A stretch of DNA of 64,000 nucleotides. Source: Comamonas testosteroni TK102. Its GTDB lineage: Bacteria; Pseudomonadota; Gammaproteobacteria; Burkholderiales; Burkholderiaceae_C. A program made the position numbers and the translations under genes. Positions 1-8,164 of the stretch are shown piece after piece (positions within the stretch are counted from its first letter, which is position 1; each line of letters opens with the position of its first letter). The stretch is from assembly GCF_000739375.1 (NCBI RefSeq), contig NZ_CP006704.1:2914001-2978000 (forward strand), in the 5' to 3' direction. Below the pieces are notes generated by a model that made no database searches, was not told the DNA's origin, and worked only from the letters and a program-made list of their open reading frames with translations.

Positions 1-61
1 TTTCCTGAGACCGGTCGCAAGCTAAGGGCTGGTGTTTTGTCGCTTTGAAGGGGTCACCGCC

Positions 62-343
62 ATGTGGAAACTGGGCCGTTTGCTGAGTCGCTTTCGCAAA
101 GAACTGCTGCTTGCCTGGGCTGTGCTGCGCGATCCGCGCTCGCCCAGGGCTGCCAAACTCGCCACTGTGCTGGCGGCGCTCTACCTCATCAGTCCCCTAG
201 ACGTCGTGCCAGATGCCATTCCTGTTATGGGCTGGCTGGACGACGGCCTGATCGGTTTTTTGCTATTGCAGCTGGCTTTCAGGCTTTTGCCCGCTGAACT
301 GCTGGGCTCACTGCGCGAACGCGTGGGCGTCAAAGCGCTTTGA
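62..343 (+). CDS. DUF1232 (YkvA-type) small membrane protein
   Basis: A 93-residue protein with the DUF1232 signature: a basic N-terminal segment (about residues 1-20), then a hydrophobic stretch containing the conserved ISPLDVVPDAIP core near residues 40-51 and a second hydrophobic segment after the GWLDDG turn. Family members are small inner-membrane proteins of unknown role. I chose the ATG at 62 because the family core begins close behind it; an in-frame start at 32 would add ten unconserved residues. It stands alone and is followed by a clear terminator. Confidence 0.8.
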   Translation: MWKLGRLLSRFRKELLLAWAVLRDPRSPRAAKLATVLAALYLISPLDVVPDAIPVMGWLDDGLIGFLLLQLAFRLLPAELLGSLRERVGVKAL

Positions 344-363
344 GCAGCCGTCTCTAAACCATG

Positions 364-404
364 GCGACCAGCGTTGATACATCGGGCGCTGGTCGCTTTT
401 TCTC
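364..404 (+). terminator. Rho-independent terminator after the DUF1232 gene
   Basis: GCGACCAGCG (364-373) pairs perfectly with CGCTGGTCGC (387-396) across a 13-base loop and is followed by TTTTTCT. It ends the gene at 62-343 and separates it from the convergent Ntn-hydrolase gene. Confidence 0.85.
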
Positions 405-418
405 ATGCCCGCCAGACC

Positions 419-1492
419 TTAGATGCCCAGAAACTGAAAAGGCTTGGAGGGCTTGAATTCCGCAGTGGCATTGCCCGAATAGGTATGGCTCTGGTCGGCG
501 CCCAGGTCCAGCTTCATGACCTTGACGGTTTGCGCATCGAAATCCAGTGCCTTGAGATCGACCCAGAAGGTATTGGGTGTGAGAGCCGACTCGAAAAAGT
601 ACAGCTTGCGCTGGTGGTCAAACACCGTACGCCAGCGCGTGGACGAGATATTGGGCTGATCGGGCGTGCTGATGCCGTAGGGCACCGAGACATTACGGAT
701 CACGCTGAACACGCTGGCCAGTGCCTTGTTGGGGTTGGGGTCCTTGGGAATGGCATTCACATAGAACGATGCCCGCGCAAAGCGATCGGCTGCGCGGTTG
801 GTACCGGGCAGCATGATCGTGCCGCCGATCTGCTGCCAGTAGCTGTTGAGCGCCAGTTGCTGATCGAAGGTGGGCGAGTTGGTCATCACCTGGTACTTGC
901 GGTCATGGTGAATGACCTGCTTGCCCTGGATGTATTCAACGATGGCGCTGTCGCCGCTGGCGTCCGACATGGACAGGTGCAAGGTGGTCAGGCGGTTTTC
1001 TCCGGGCACATTGTCCGAGACGATGGTGAAGGGCTCCTTCTCCAGCGCGACCACGGCCTCCTTCACGGTGGCAAAGTTGTCCAGCACATATTGCGCCCAG
1101 GCGGCAATCGTCAGCCCGGGTTTGCTCTTGGCATCAAAGCTCGGATACTGGGACTCCACCAGCCACAGCAGATTGGCGTTGAGGCCGGCTTCGTTGACAC
1201 CGTCCGTGGTCGAGATGTCATAGCCCGAAGTGATGACGCTGCCGTATCTGGACTTCCAGCGCAGCGTGTTCTGACCGGTCTGGCCGTTGCGCTCCATGCC
1301 GCGCGGCAGCACCCAGAGATTGCTGACAATGTCGCTTTTCCAGTCCATGGAGCGGGCCGTCATGATCTGGCCGTCCACACCGTGGTAGACCAGCCGGGTG
1401 CAGGCCCAGGCACTAGTCGTGGCGGCTGCAGCGGAAGCGGCGAGCAGCAGGGTGGCCGGCAGGGGGCGAATACGCGGCATTCTGTTTTTCAT
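419..1492 (-). CDS. Exported choloylglycine hydrolase / penicillin V acylase family Ntn-hydrolase
   Basis: A 357-residue linear-amide C-N hydrolase of the conjugated bile acid hydrolase/penicillin acylase family. The signal peptide (residues 1-30) ends in SAWA, so Cys31 becomes the free N-terminal nucleophile after cleavage. Other expected active-site elements are visible: ARSMDW just after the cysteine, DGVNEAGL, VMTNSPTF and a late arginine in NRAADRFAR. The start at 1492 is supported by AAGGAG about eight bases upstream; an open frame runs to 1951 but the extension is not protein-like. Substrate unknown: bile salts, penicillin V or acyl-homoserine lactones are all hydrolysed by family members. 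Confidence 0.88.
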   Translation of the reverse strand: MKNRMPRIRPLPATLLLAASAAAATTSAWACTRLVYHGVDGQIMTARSMDWKSDIVSNLWVLPRGMERNGQTGQNTLRWKSRYGSVITSGYDISTTDGVNEAGLNANLLWLVESQYPSFDAKSKPGLTIAAWAQYVLDNFATVKEAVVALEKEPFTIVSDNVPGENRLTTLHLSMSDASGDSAIVEYIQGKQVIHHDRKYQVMTNSPTFDQQLALNSYWQQIGGTIMLPGTNRAADRFARASFYVNAIPKDPNPNKALASVFSVIRNVSVPYGISTPDQPNISSTRWRTVFDHQRKLYFFESALTPNTFWVDLKALDFDAQTVKVMKLDLGADQSHTYSGNATAEFKPSKPFQFLGI

Positions 1493-1657
1493 CAAATCTA
1501 CTCCTTGCACTGTAAGCATGAATTCGACGTAAGTGACTGCTGCAGGGGCTCCGGCTTGGCAGGGCACGCAGTCCCAGGCGCATAGCCTAACCTGGCTCGG
1601 CAAGCTCCACGGCGGCGCCGGCCGGGCACGCCCGAAAGCAGCTGGCATACTGCTTCC

Positions 1658-2068
1658 ATGATGCCAAGGCCTTTGACGACAGTTGTGCTGCTGGCGCTGA
1701 CAGCGCTGGCAGCTTGTGACTTTGCCGAGCCGCCAGCGCCGCTGAGCCGGCAGGCGCAGGCCACGCGGGATGCGCCGCCGGAGCAGGTCTTCAAGGGCGT
1801 GCTGGCAGGTCAGCCGGTGTTCCTGCTGGTCCATGACTGCGAGGGCTTTCTCGTGGAGCCTCTGGAAAAAGACGAAGTCCGCTGGGAAAAGGTGTTGGCC
1901 CCCGAGCCATATCCTTTCTTCACCTCCTGCCAGCGGCAGTCGATCCGGCATGAGGCCGGCGCGCTTTCGGTCACGCTGGGGCGCATGGCCTTTGGCGCAG
2001 GCGGTTGCTGTGCCACGGGAGGCGATTACCGTTCCACGGACGGCAGGAACTGGAAAAAGATCTCCTGA
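1658..2068 (+). CDS. Putative lipoprotein of unknown function
   Basis: A 136-residue protein with a lipoprotein signal: a short N-terminus, a hydrophobic core and the lipobox LAAC near residues 17-20, followed by a proline-rich linker. The mature part contains three further cysteines and ends RSTDGRNWKKIS. Tandem ATGs at 1658 and 1661 leave the exact start open by one codon. I recognise no domain. It is divergent from the Ntn-hydrolase gene (166 bases between start codons), so the two may share a control region. Confidence 0.6.
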   Translation: MMPRPLTTVVLLALTALAACDFAEPPAPLSRQAQATRDAPPEQVFKGVLAGQPVFLLVHDCEGFLVEPLEKDEVRWEKVLAPEPYPFFTSCQRQSIRHEAGALSVTLGRMAFGAGGCCATGGDYRSTDGRNWKKIS

Positions 2069-2150
2069 AGCTCTGAAGTCGAAACCAGGGGCGCCAGGTG
2101 CGAGCCCGCAGGCTGGATGCGCAGCGTGCGGACCGAGCCGGCTCCAGCGG

Positions 2151-3782
2151 TCAGAGCGCGGTCAATGTCCATGTCCCAGCGGCAAAGCTCAGCTGGTGCG
2201 TCAACTCCAGAGCCTGAAGCAGCATCGCATCGTGCGAGACGATGAGCAGCGTGCCCGGGTATTGGCGCAATATGCTTTCCAAAGCCTGCAGGGACGGCAG
2301 ATCCAGGTGGTTGTCGGGCTCGTCCAGCAGCAGCAATTGAGCCGGTTGGTCGCGGTAGAGCGCGCAGGCCATGGCAGCCTTGAGACGTTCACCACCGCTG
2401 AGCTGTGCGGTGGGCTGGTCGATATGGCGCGCGTCCAGCCCCAGCTGTGCCAGGCGCATGCGCTGCAGCGACTCGGGCGTGCTCGGACTCGCGGCCAGCA
2501 ACTGGCCCAGTACCGACGATGCGGGCTGCAGCAGGCTCTGATGCTGGTCGAGTACGGCATGCGTCACATTCAGCTTGCACTCGCCTTCCAGCGGCTGCAG
2601 CTGAGTGGCCAGCAGTTGCAGCAGCGTGGACTTGCCGCAGCCGTTTGGTCCGGTGATGGCCATGCGTTGACCGGCGCGCAGCACAAGGCTCAGAGGTGAG
2701 TGCCTTGCCACATGAGGCAGTTGCACCTCGCGCAGTTCGGCCACCATGCGATCTCCGAGGTTCGTCAGTCCCTGCGGCAGATGCCAGTGAATGCTCTCGG
2801 CCTGCCAGTCCACCTGGCGCTGAAGCGCCAGGGCGGCCTCGCGCACGCTCTGGTTCAGGACTTCACGCGCTGCGGTCTGCTGGGTCGCCAGCTTGCCGCC
2901 TGAAGCTTGGGCGCGCTCCTTGCCTGCGTCCAGCAGAATCTTGGCCTGGTTGCCGTTCTTGCCCAGTTTTTCACCGCGTGCCTGCCTGCGACTCTGGCGT
3001 TCCTGCTGCGTGCGCAAGGCCTGCTCGGCGCGGCTGCGCTCCAGCTTGAGTCGTGCCAGTTCGTCTTTTGCATTCCGGCTTTGCTGTTGCCGGACTTCTC
3101 TATAGAAAGAATAGTTGCCGCCGTAGACGGTGATTGCGCTGGCGCTTAGTTCCGCCACAGAGTCCATGATTTCCAGCAAGACTCTGTCATGGCTGATCAG
3201 CAACAGGCCACCGCGCCATTGCTGCAGCTGCTGCGCCAGGGCAGAGCGGCTGGCAGCATCCAGGTGGTTGCTGGGCTCGTCGAGAATCAGAAAATCGGCC
3301 TGGGCCAGCTGTGCACCCAGCAGAGCGACCTGCATGGCCTGACCGCCGCTGAGTCGGCTGGCAGGGGTTTGCGGTGACAGCCGGGGCAGGCCGACCCGCT
3401 CGAGCTGCGTCTGAAACTGCTGATGTATATCCCAGCGCTCGGCCAGCAGTTCGAAATCGCTGGCTTCGCAACTGCCTTGTTCAATACGCTCCAGTGCCTG
3501 CAGTGTGCCGCCCAGGCCTGCGAGCGCAGCAAGACTCAGGTCTGGACGGGACGCCAGCGGGTTCTGCGGCAGATAGTGAATGCGGCCCGCACGCGTCACG
3601 CTGCCGCAGCCGGGAGACAACTCTCCGGCCAGGATGCGGGCCAGCACGGTCTTGCCCACGCCATTGCGGCCCACCAGCGCCGAGCGCAGAGAGCCGAAGT
3701 TGCAGCACAGATTGGAAAAGAGTGGCCGCCCATTGGGCAGCGTGTAGGAGACGCCATGCAGCGTCAGGTGAGCTTCTGTCAT
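2151..3782 (-). CDS. ABC-F family ATPase
   Basis: A 543-residue soluble protein with two ABC ATPase domains and no membrane segments, the layout of ABC-F proteins (Uup, EttA, YheS, Vga types), most of which act on the ribosome. Domain 1 has Walker A GRNGVGKT (38-45), LSGGQ (144-148) and Walker B FLILDEP (164-170). A charged Arg/Lys/Gln-rich linker follows near residues 240-310. Domain 2 has Walker A GPNGCGKS (378-385), LSGGE (461-465) and LLLLDEP. I placed the start at MTEAHLTLHGVSY because the family begins there; an in-frame ATG at 3812 would add ten residues. Neither start has a strong ribosome site. Confidence 0.82.
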   Translation of the reverse strand: MTEAHLTLHGVSYTLPNGRPLFSNLCCNFGSLRSALVGRNGVGKTVLARILAGELSPGCGSVTRAGRIHYLPQNPLASRPDLSLAALAGLGGTLQALERIEQGSCEASDFELLAERWDIHQQFQTQLERVGLPRLSPQTPASRLSGGQAMQVALLGAQLAQADFLILDEPSNHLDAASRSALAQQLQQWRGGLLLISHDRVLLEIMDSVAELSASAITVYGGNYSFYREVRQQQSRNAKDELARLKLERSRAEQALRTQQERQSRRQARGEKLGKNGNQAKILLDAGKERAQASGGKLATQQTAAREVLNQSVREAALALQRQVDWQAESIHWHLPQGLTNLGDRMVAELREVQLPHVARHSPLSLVLRAGQRMAITGPNGCGKSTLLQLLATQLQPLEGECKLNVTHAVLDQHQSLLQPASSVLGQLLAASPSTPESLQRMRLAQLGLDARHIDQPTAQLSGGERLKAAMACALYRDQPAQLLLLDEPDNHLDLPSLQALESILRQYPGTLLIVSHDAMLLQALELTHQLSFAAGTWTLTAL

Positions 3783-3950
3783 AGAACCATGCGATGAGTT
3801 GATGCCGAACATCCCCGGCTGCGTATAACGGTGGCAGCGAAAGGAAGGAGGGATGGTGGCCGTCAGTCAGACGGCGGCATCAATGGCGCATGGGTGAAGA
3901 GCCTCGTTGGAAAGTGAGAGTGATCGATTCTAGGCAGTGCGGCGCCGAGG

Positions 3951-4853
3951 TCAAGCAAGTCGTGGCTGATTGCCGAATTCCGCCAGCACTTTCAGCACGC
4001 TGGCGACCGCCGGGTTCAGGGCTGGCAACTGGCGATGGGCGATGGCCATGGGGCGCATCAAGGTGGGTGAGAGATGTCGTATCTGCACGCTGCTCAGTTG
4101 CTGCTGCTCTTCCATGGCCTCCAGCGGCAACAGGGCCGCAGCCTGACCGGCTGCCGCCAGGCTTTTGAGCGCTTCGGTATAGGTCAGGGCGATGAAGGGG
4201 CGAGGGCTGAGGCCGGCCTGGCCGAACCAGCCAGCGATCAGCCCATGCATTTGCGTGGCGGAGGCAAAGCAGGCCCAGGGGCGGCTTGCCAGCCATTCGG
4301 GGCTGATGCGGTCAGGGACCGTCCAGGCTGCGGGCAACAGAGCCACCATGGGATCGTTACGCCAGGGCATGAGCGTGATCTCTGCCGTCTCTGCCTGTGG
4401 GCTGGCGACCAGACCTATATCCAGCGTTCCTGCCTTGAGGCGCTGCATGGAGTCGGCCGAGCCCACGGCCTCCAGCCTGATGTCTATGCCGGGGCTGTGA
4501 CGACTCAGGGACTCGAGCATCAGCGGAAACAGCCGGATGTTGACCCCGGCGGACACGCCTACCTTGACCAGGCCGGCGCGGCCGCTGGCATGGCGCTGCA
4601 CCTGATCGATCAGGTCGTCGCCGGCCTCTAGCAGCTTGCGTCCTTTCTGCACCAGCACCTGGCCGGCCGACGTCAGTTCTGCCTGGCGCCTGCCGCGCAG
4701 CAACAGCGTGGCGTTCATGCGTGTCTCCAGTTCCTTGATGTGCAGGCTGACCGTGGGTGGAGCCAGATGCAGCGCCTGGGCTGCCGCGGCAAAGGTGCCG
4801 AGATCGGCGATGGCAATCAGCGTCTGCAACTGGTCGAGATTCAGGTTTCGCAT
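3951..4853 (-). CDS. LysR-family transcriptional regulator
   Basis: A 300-residue LysR-type regulator. Residues 1-60 form the winged helix-turn-helix (MRNLNLDQLQTLIAIADLG, AAAAQALHLAPPTVSLHIKELE), followed by the effector-binding fold. The start at 4853 fits the family N-terminus; the frame is open upstream to 5015 but that part is not conserved. The dyad TCAGA-TTT-TCTGA at 4864-4876 matches the T-N11-A LysR-box pattern and sits eleven bases before the start, suggesting autoregulation. The divergent neighbour, a VOC protein starting at 5264, is the obvious candidate target. The ligand is unknown. Confidence 0.88.
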   Translation of the reverse strand: MRNLNLDQLQTLIAIADLGTFAAAAQALHLAPPTVSLHIKELETRMNATLLLRGRRQAELTSAGQVLVQKGRKLLEAGDDLIDQVQRHASGRAGLVKVGVSAGVNIRLFPLMLESLSRHSPGIDIRLEAVGSADSMQRLKAGTLDIGLVASPQAETAEITLMPWRNDPMVALLPAAWTVPDRISPEWLASRPWACFASATQMHGLIAGWFGQAGLSPRPFIALTYTEALKSLAAAGQAAALLPLEAMEEQQQLSSVQIRHLSPTLMRPMAIAHRQLPALNPAVASVLKVLAEFGNQPRLA

Positions 4854-5263
4854 GGGAGTTGAATCAGATTTTCTGAACTGAGTGGTCAGATCATTCAACT
4901 TTACAGATGTTTGGCGGCCAAAGACCATTGGTCGACCATGAAAAATCATCGAATTGAAGACCCTGATATGGGCTATGACGCATTGGATGACAGGACCGCA
5001 GCTGTGCCCAGGCACGGGCTTGAAGCAGCCGGATCCGGGGAGGCCCGAGCGCGGCGCTGGCTGGCACGAGTCCGGGGTTGGCTGGAGCGTGCCGAGGCAC
5101 GAGTGATGGCTGGGTTCAGGGTGCCTCCGAATGGCGGCTGAAGAGGGTTTTCAAAGGGCTGCCGCTTGTGGCTGAAGCGCGGAGGCGATGACAGCAATCC
5201 GCTTGTCAGCACCAGGTCGGCGTTACATTGCGGGTTGCTGTGTCAGAGAGTCATGGAGAGCTT
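4854..5263. promoter_or_regulatory. Divergent control region between LysR regulator and VOC gene
   Basis: About 410 bases without a convincing gene. It holds a perfect 5-bp dyad TCAGA/TCTGA with three bases between at 4864-4876, and a further TCAGAT at 4887-4892. The remaining part from about 4960 is GC-rich; the short open frames in it have no recognisable product. Confidence 0.5.
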
Positions 5264-5659
5264 ATGTTGCTCAAGAATATTCAATCCGTCGTGCTGTTCG
5301 TCCCCGATATCGACGCTGCAGCCCTCTGGTATGCCGAACTGTTTCAGGTGCAGGTGCAGTATGAGAATCATCACTATGCTTTCATCAGCACGCCGACATG
5401 TCTGATCGGATTTCATCCACTTGATAGCAAGTGCCCGGGCGGAGCCGGTGGGACAAGCGTTTATTGGGAGGTGGACGATCTGCATCTGGCACGGCAGGAA
5501 CTGGAGCGACGAGGAGCAGTCTTGTTTCGTGGCCCGATTGTCACCAGTCTTGGCGCTGTTGTGGCCATGTTGCTCGATCCGTTTGGCTGCACCATAGGTC
5601 TGAATCAGGATGGCAGTCAGCCGGTACAGCCAATCCAGAGCTTGCCGGAGGCCAGCTAG
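5264..5659 (+). CDS. VOC (glyoxalase/bleomycin-resistance fold) protein
   Basis: A 131-residue protein of the vicinal oxygen chelate superfamily, with two beta-alpha-beta-beta-beta halves: NIQSVVLFVPDIDAAALWYAELF at the start and the typical VYWEVDDLHLARQELERRG second half followed by DPFGCTIGLNQ. Such proteins bind a metal and act as lyases, dioxygenases or resistance proteins; no specific activity can be assigned. ATG 5264 follows GGAGAG five bases upstream; the frame opens earlier at 5228 without a ribosome site. It is transcribed away from the LysR gene. Confidence 0.8.
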   Translation: MLLKNIQSVVLFVPDIDAAALWYAELFQVQVQYENHHYAFISTPTCLIGFHPLDSKCPGGAGGTSVYWEVDDLHLARQELERRGAVLFRGPIVTSLGAVVAMLLDPFGCTIGLNQDGSQPVQPIQSLPEAS

Positions 5660-5800
5660 CAGCCCAGACCCAGGCACGAGCGAATGCGCAATCAAGCCTG
5701 GGTCGAGTGCGGCATTGATCTGCCGTGTTCAGCCTGGCTCAGGACGGGCAGGCTCAGTGTCAAAATATCGACATTGTTTGCTTTTCTTCATGAGGAATCG

Positions 5801-6445
5801 ATGCGTGCATTGGCGGAGCTTCTGGAGCGTGACGAACCGGCTTTGGCGCTGATTCAGGCCTGGGCGCAGGAGGCGAGCATTCCTGTGGAGTGCCTTGCTG
5901 CTTCGGAGCAGGGTGACTCCGTCTTGCTGGCATTGCAGGTCACGACGCGCTCGCCGCTGGGGGCAGTCGCACATGGAACCGGCGGAATCCTGGTCGACGG
6001 AGGCTGGCTCAGAATGCTGGGCTGCGGGCATGCCAGGCTCACACGCGATATCGCGAGCTGGAATCGCGGGCGTAGAAGTGGGTTCTTGTTGATTGCCGAC
6101 GATGCGGTGGGCGGATTCTTTGCGATCAACGGCGGAGCGCTCGGTGAAGATCTGGGTGCTGTCCACTATCTGGCCCCGGATACCTGGGCCTGGGAGTCCT
6201 TGGGGATCGGGCACACGGCCTTCATGCAATGGGCTTTCACCGAGCGGCTGCGCGATTTCTATCGAGACTTGCGCTGGGAAGGCTGGGAAACCGAAGTGGC
6301 CGACATGGGCAATGACGCGTGCCTGAGTTTTTACCCCTTTCTTTTCACGGAACAAGGCAGTGTGCGTTCGAGCTCGCGCAAACCGGTGCCTGCGGCCGAA
6401 CACTATGCTTTCATGAGCCAGAGTGAATTGCCGGACCTGGGCTGA
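5801..6445 (+). CDS. DUF2625 family protein
   Basis: A 214-residue cytoplasmic protein that I recognise as DUF2625: MRALAELLERDEPAL at the start, VLLALQVTTRSPLGAVAHGTGG near residues 45-65, the GFLLIADDAVGGFFAINGG core, and WAFTERLRDFYRDLRWEGW near the end. Function is unknown; the core resembles a SMI1/KNR4-like scaffold in feel, but I cannot show that. GAGGAATCG directly precedes the ATG at 5801, which is why I prefer it to the upstream in-frame start at 5684. Confidence 0.75.
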   Translation: MRALAELLERDEPALALIQAWAQEASIPVECLAASEQGDSVLLALQVTTRSPLGAVAHGTGGILVDGGWLRMLGCGHARLTRDIASWNRGRRSGFLLIADDAVGGFFAINGGALGEDLGAVHYLAPDTWAWESLGIGHTAFMQWAFTERLRDFYRDLRWEGWETEVADMGNDACLSFYPFLFTEQGSVRSSSRKPVPAAEHYAFMSQSELPDLG

Positions 6446-6571
6446 TCCGGGGCAAGTGCCGAGGCAGCTGGGGACAGCCGATCCGGCCAGCGACTCGGCT
6501 CCAATCGATTGTGAAGCGGCGAGGGCGACCGGCTGCTGGCCTGCGCTGCGCATCATAGGCTCAGGCTGGAA

Positions 6572-7114
6572 TCAGCGTTTGGCTGACCCCGCTCCAGCAC
6601 CGTCAAGTGCAGCCGCCATCTCGACCAGTTTGGCAATCGTGTTGAGATTTCTGGCCGTGCCTGAGGCCGCTGCAGGGATCTTGAGTCTGGAGTTGCCCAT
6701 TCCCGAGCCGTAAGCCACATAGATTTCACGTCGACCCAGTTGCAGTTGTTCGTCGTTGCGACCCGTGACCTGGGACAGCGCGTCTGCAGGAGGTGCCTCC
6801 TCAAGAAAGATGGCGACAGCGCGGTTGCCCGGAGACTGGGGAAAGGGATTGGCCTCAAGCACCTGCTTCATCTGCTGGAGCGTTCGCACAAAGACTTCTA
6901 TGGGCTTTCCCGCGTAGCTGGCCAGGCGTCGCGCCAGGGCCGACTTGAGTTGCTGTGCGGAGCAATCTGCTTTCAGCACCGCGTTGCCACTGGCGATATA
7001 GGTCTGTACCTGTGTACAGCCTTCGGCCTCGCACATGGACTTCAACTCTGCCATGGGAAGTTTGCCGGTTCCGCCGACATTGACGGCACGCAGCAGAGCG
7101 ATATAGATGGGCAT
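6572..7114 (-). CDS. DUF1697 family protein
   Basis: A 180-residue protein of the DUF1697 family, recognised from its N-terminus MPIYIALLRAVNVGGTGKLP followed by MAELKSMCEAEGCTQVQTYIASGN and a C-terminal TARNLNTIAKLVEMA motif. The family is widespread and uncharacterised, with ferredoxin-like halves. The start at 7114 matches the family N-terminus and has AAGG upstream; the longer frame to 7216 is not conserved. The gene is convergent with the DUF2625 gene, and about 275 bases follow before the exported-protein operon. Confidence 0.85.
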   Translation of the reverse strand: MPIYIALLRAVNVGGTGKLPMAELKSMCEAEGCTQVQTYIASGNAVLKADCSAQQLKSALARRLASYAGKPIEVFVRTLQQMKQVLEANPFPQSPGNRAVAIFLEEAPPADALSQVTGRNDEQLQLGRREIYVAYGSGMGNSRLKIPAAASGTARNLNTIAKLVEMAAALDGAGAGSAKR

Positions 7115-7389
7115 GACCGATACCTTGGCGGGATCTCGAAGGAGTAGGCCAGCCTGCGCAGGTGGATGAGCACGATGCGGAGCAAGGGCGCTGACGGAGA
7201 GGCTAGCGTAGCGCAATAGCTGGCGAGATATGGCGGCCGGGACTCGGATTTCACATGAGATGCTGAAACTCGGGCAAGGGTTGAGCCGAAGTCAGCCTGG
7301 CTTAGGCGAGGCAGGGCCTCGGCAGCAGCCTGCCATTGCCAAGGCGGTGGCAGACCTGGCCGATCACAGCCTCCTGGACTGAACGCTCA

Positions 7390-8085
7390 TCAATTCGGGT
7401 AGAGGCTTGCTGTCTGGCTGGACGCGGTTGCCTGCCCAGGCCTGTTATCGGACGCCACCGGAGCGGGGCTGGCCTGCGCAGATGCATCCGGCCCGTAGAG
7501 GTTGCGGCGCTCCTCTGCGGTCATGGACTGAGGACATTTGGAGCCCGTGATCTCCAGGGCCATGCGAGCAGCAGGGTCCATGCAGTCCATCGCCAGCGAG
7601 GCTGCCTTCATTCCCTTGTTCCAGAGCTCGCGGCTCATTTTCAGGCGCGTGCAATGCTCGTCCGTCCAGGTCGTGCCGAAGCTCAGGCCAAAGCCGGGGC
7701 CGTTGGCACTGCCGCTGCTGCTGCCCATGCAGGTGTCGTTGCTGGTCGTGAGATTGGGGCCGTTCACGCTGGGAACGTTCTTTACGGTGTAGCTGCCGCT
7801 GTATTCCACGATATTCCTGGATGTACCGGATAGGCTGCTGTTCAGATTCTGGGTGGTTGTGCCGCTGGTCGTTATGTTTTGATCCGAGCTTGAAGTGGAG
7901 TGGCTTTCGATGCTGGATACCGATCGACTGTCCGCAGCAGCAACCGGATTGACGATGGTGATGGACTGGTTCTGTTGTGCTCCCACGGACGAAGAGCTGG
8001 AGAGGCTTTGTGCACTGCTGTCGGCGCTCTGCGCAAAACCGCACACAGGGACACAAAGGCTTAGCAAGGCGATCGAGGCTTTCAT
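7390..8085 (-). CDS. Exported Ser-rich protein with a Cys-containing C-terminal domain; second gene of a two-gene module
   Basis: A 231-residue protein with a Sec signal peptide (cleavage likely after CGFAQ, about residue 19). Residues 20-100 are low-complexity and rich in Ser, Thr, Asn and Gln. From about residue 100 a more ordered part follows: YSGSYTVKNVP, then TCMGSSSGSANGPGFGLSFG, WTDEHCTRLK and MDCMDPAARMALE, giving four cysteines that could form two disulfides. The last 30 residues are disordered. GGGAG lies seven bases before the ATG. It follows the gene at 8165-8863 by 79 bases, with a strong hairpin in between. I do not recognise the family; a role with the preceding low-complexity protein is inferred from the operon only. 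Confidence 0.6.
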   Translation of the reverse strand: MKASIALLSLCVPVCGFAQSADSSAQSLSSSSSVGAQQNQSITIVNPVAAADSRSVSSIESHSTSSSDQNITTSGTTTQNLNSSLSGTSRNIVEYSGSYTVKNVPSVNGPNLTTSNDTCMGSSSGSANGPGFGLSFGTTWTDEHCTRLKMSRELWNKGMKAASLAMDCMDPAARMALEITGSKCPQSMTAEERRNLYGPDASAQASPAPVASDNRPGQATASSQTASLYPN

Positions 8086-8097
8086 GCTGTTTCTCCC

Positions 8098-8140
8098 TTG
8101 ACCCCGAGTCTTGACCTGGCAGGCCTCGACTCGGGGTCAA
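8098..8140 (-). promoter_or_regulatory. Intercistronic 13-bp perfect stem-loop
   Basis: TTGACCCCGAGTC (8098-8110) pairs perfectly with GACTCGGGGTCAA (8128-8140) over a 17-base loop. In transcription direction it comes 24 bases after the stop of the first exported-protein gene and directly abuts the GGGAG ribosome site of the second. No U-tract follows, so it is more likely an mRNA-stabilising, processing or translation-control element than a simple terminator. Confidence 0.7.
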
Positions 8141-8164
8141 TACAACTGGGTTCGCAGACCTTGT

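Noticed and set aside
1493..1951. N-terminal extension of the Ntn-hydrolase to 510 residues
   Set aside because: AAGGAG and a good signal peptide mark 1492 as the start; the extension overlaps the lipoprotein gene on the other strand.
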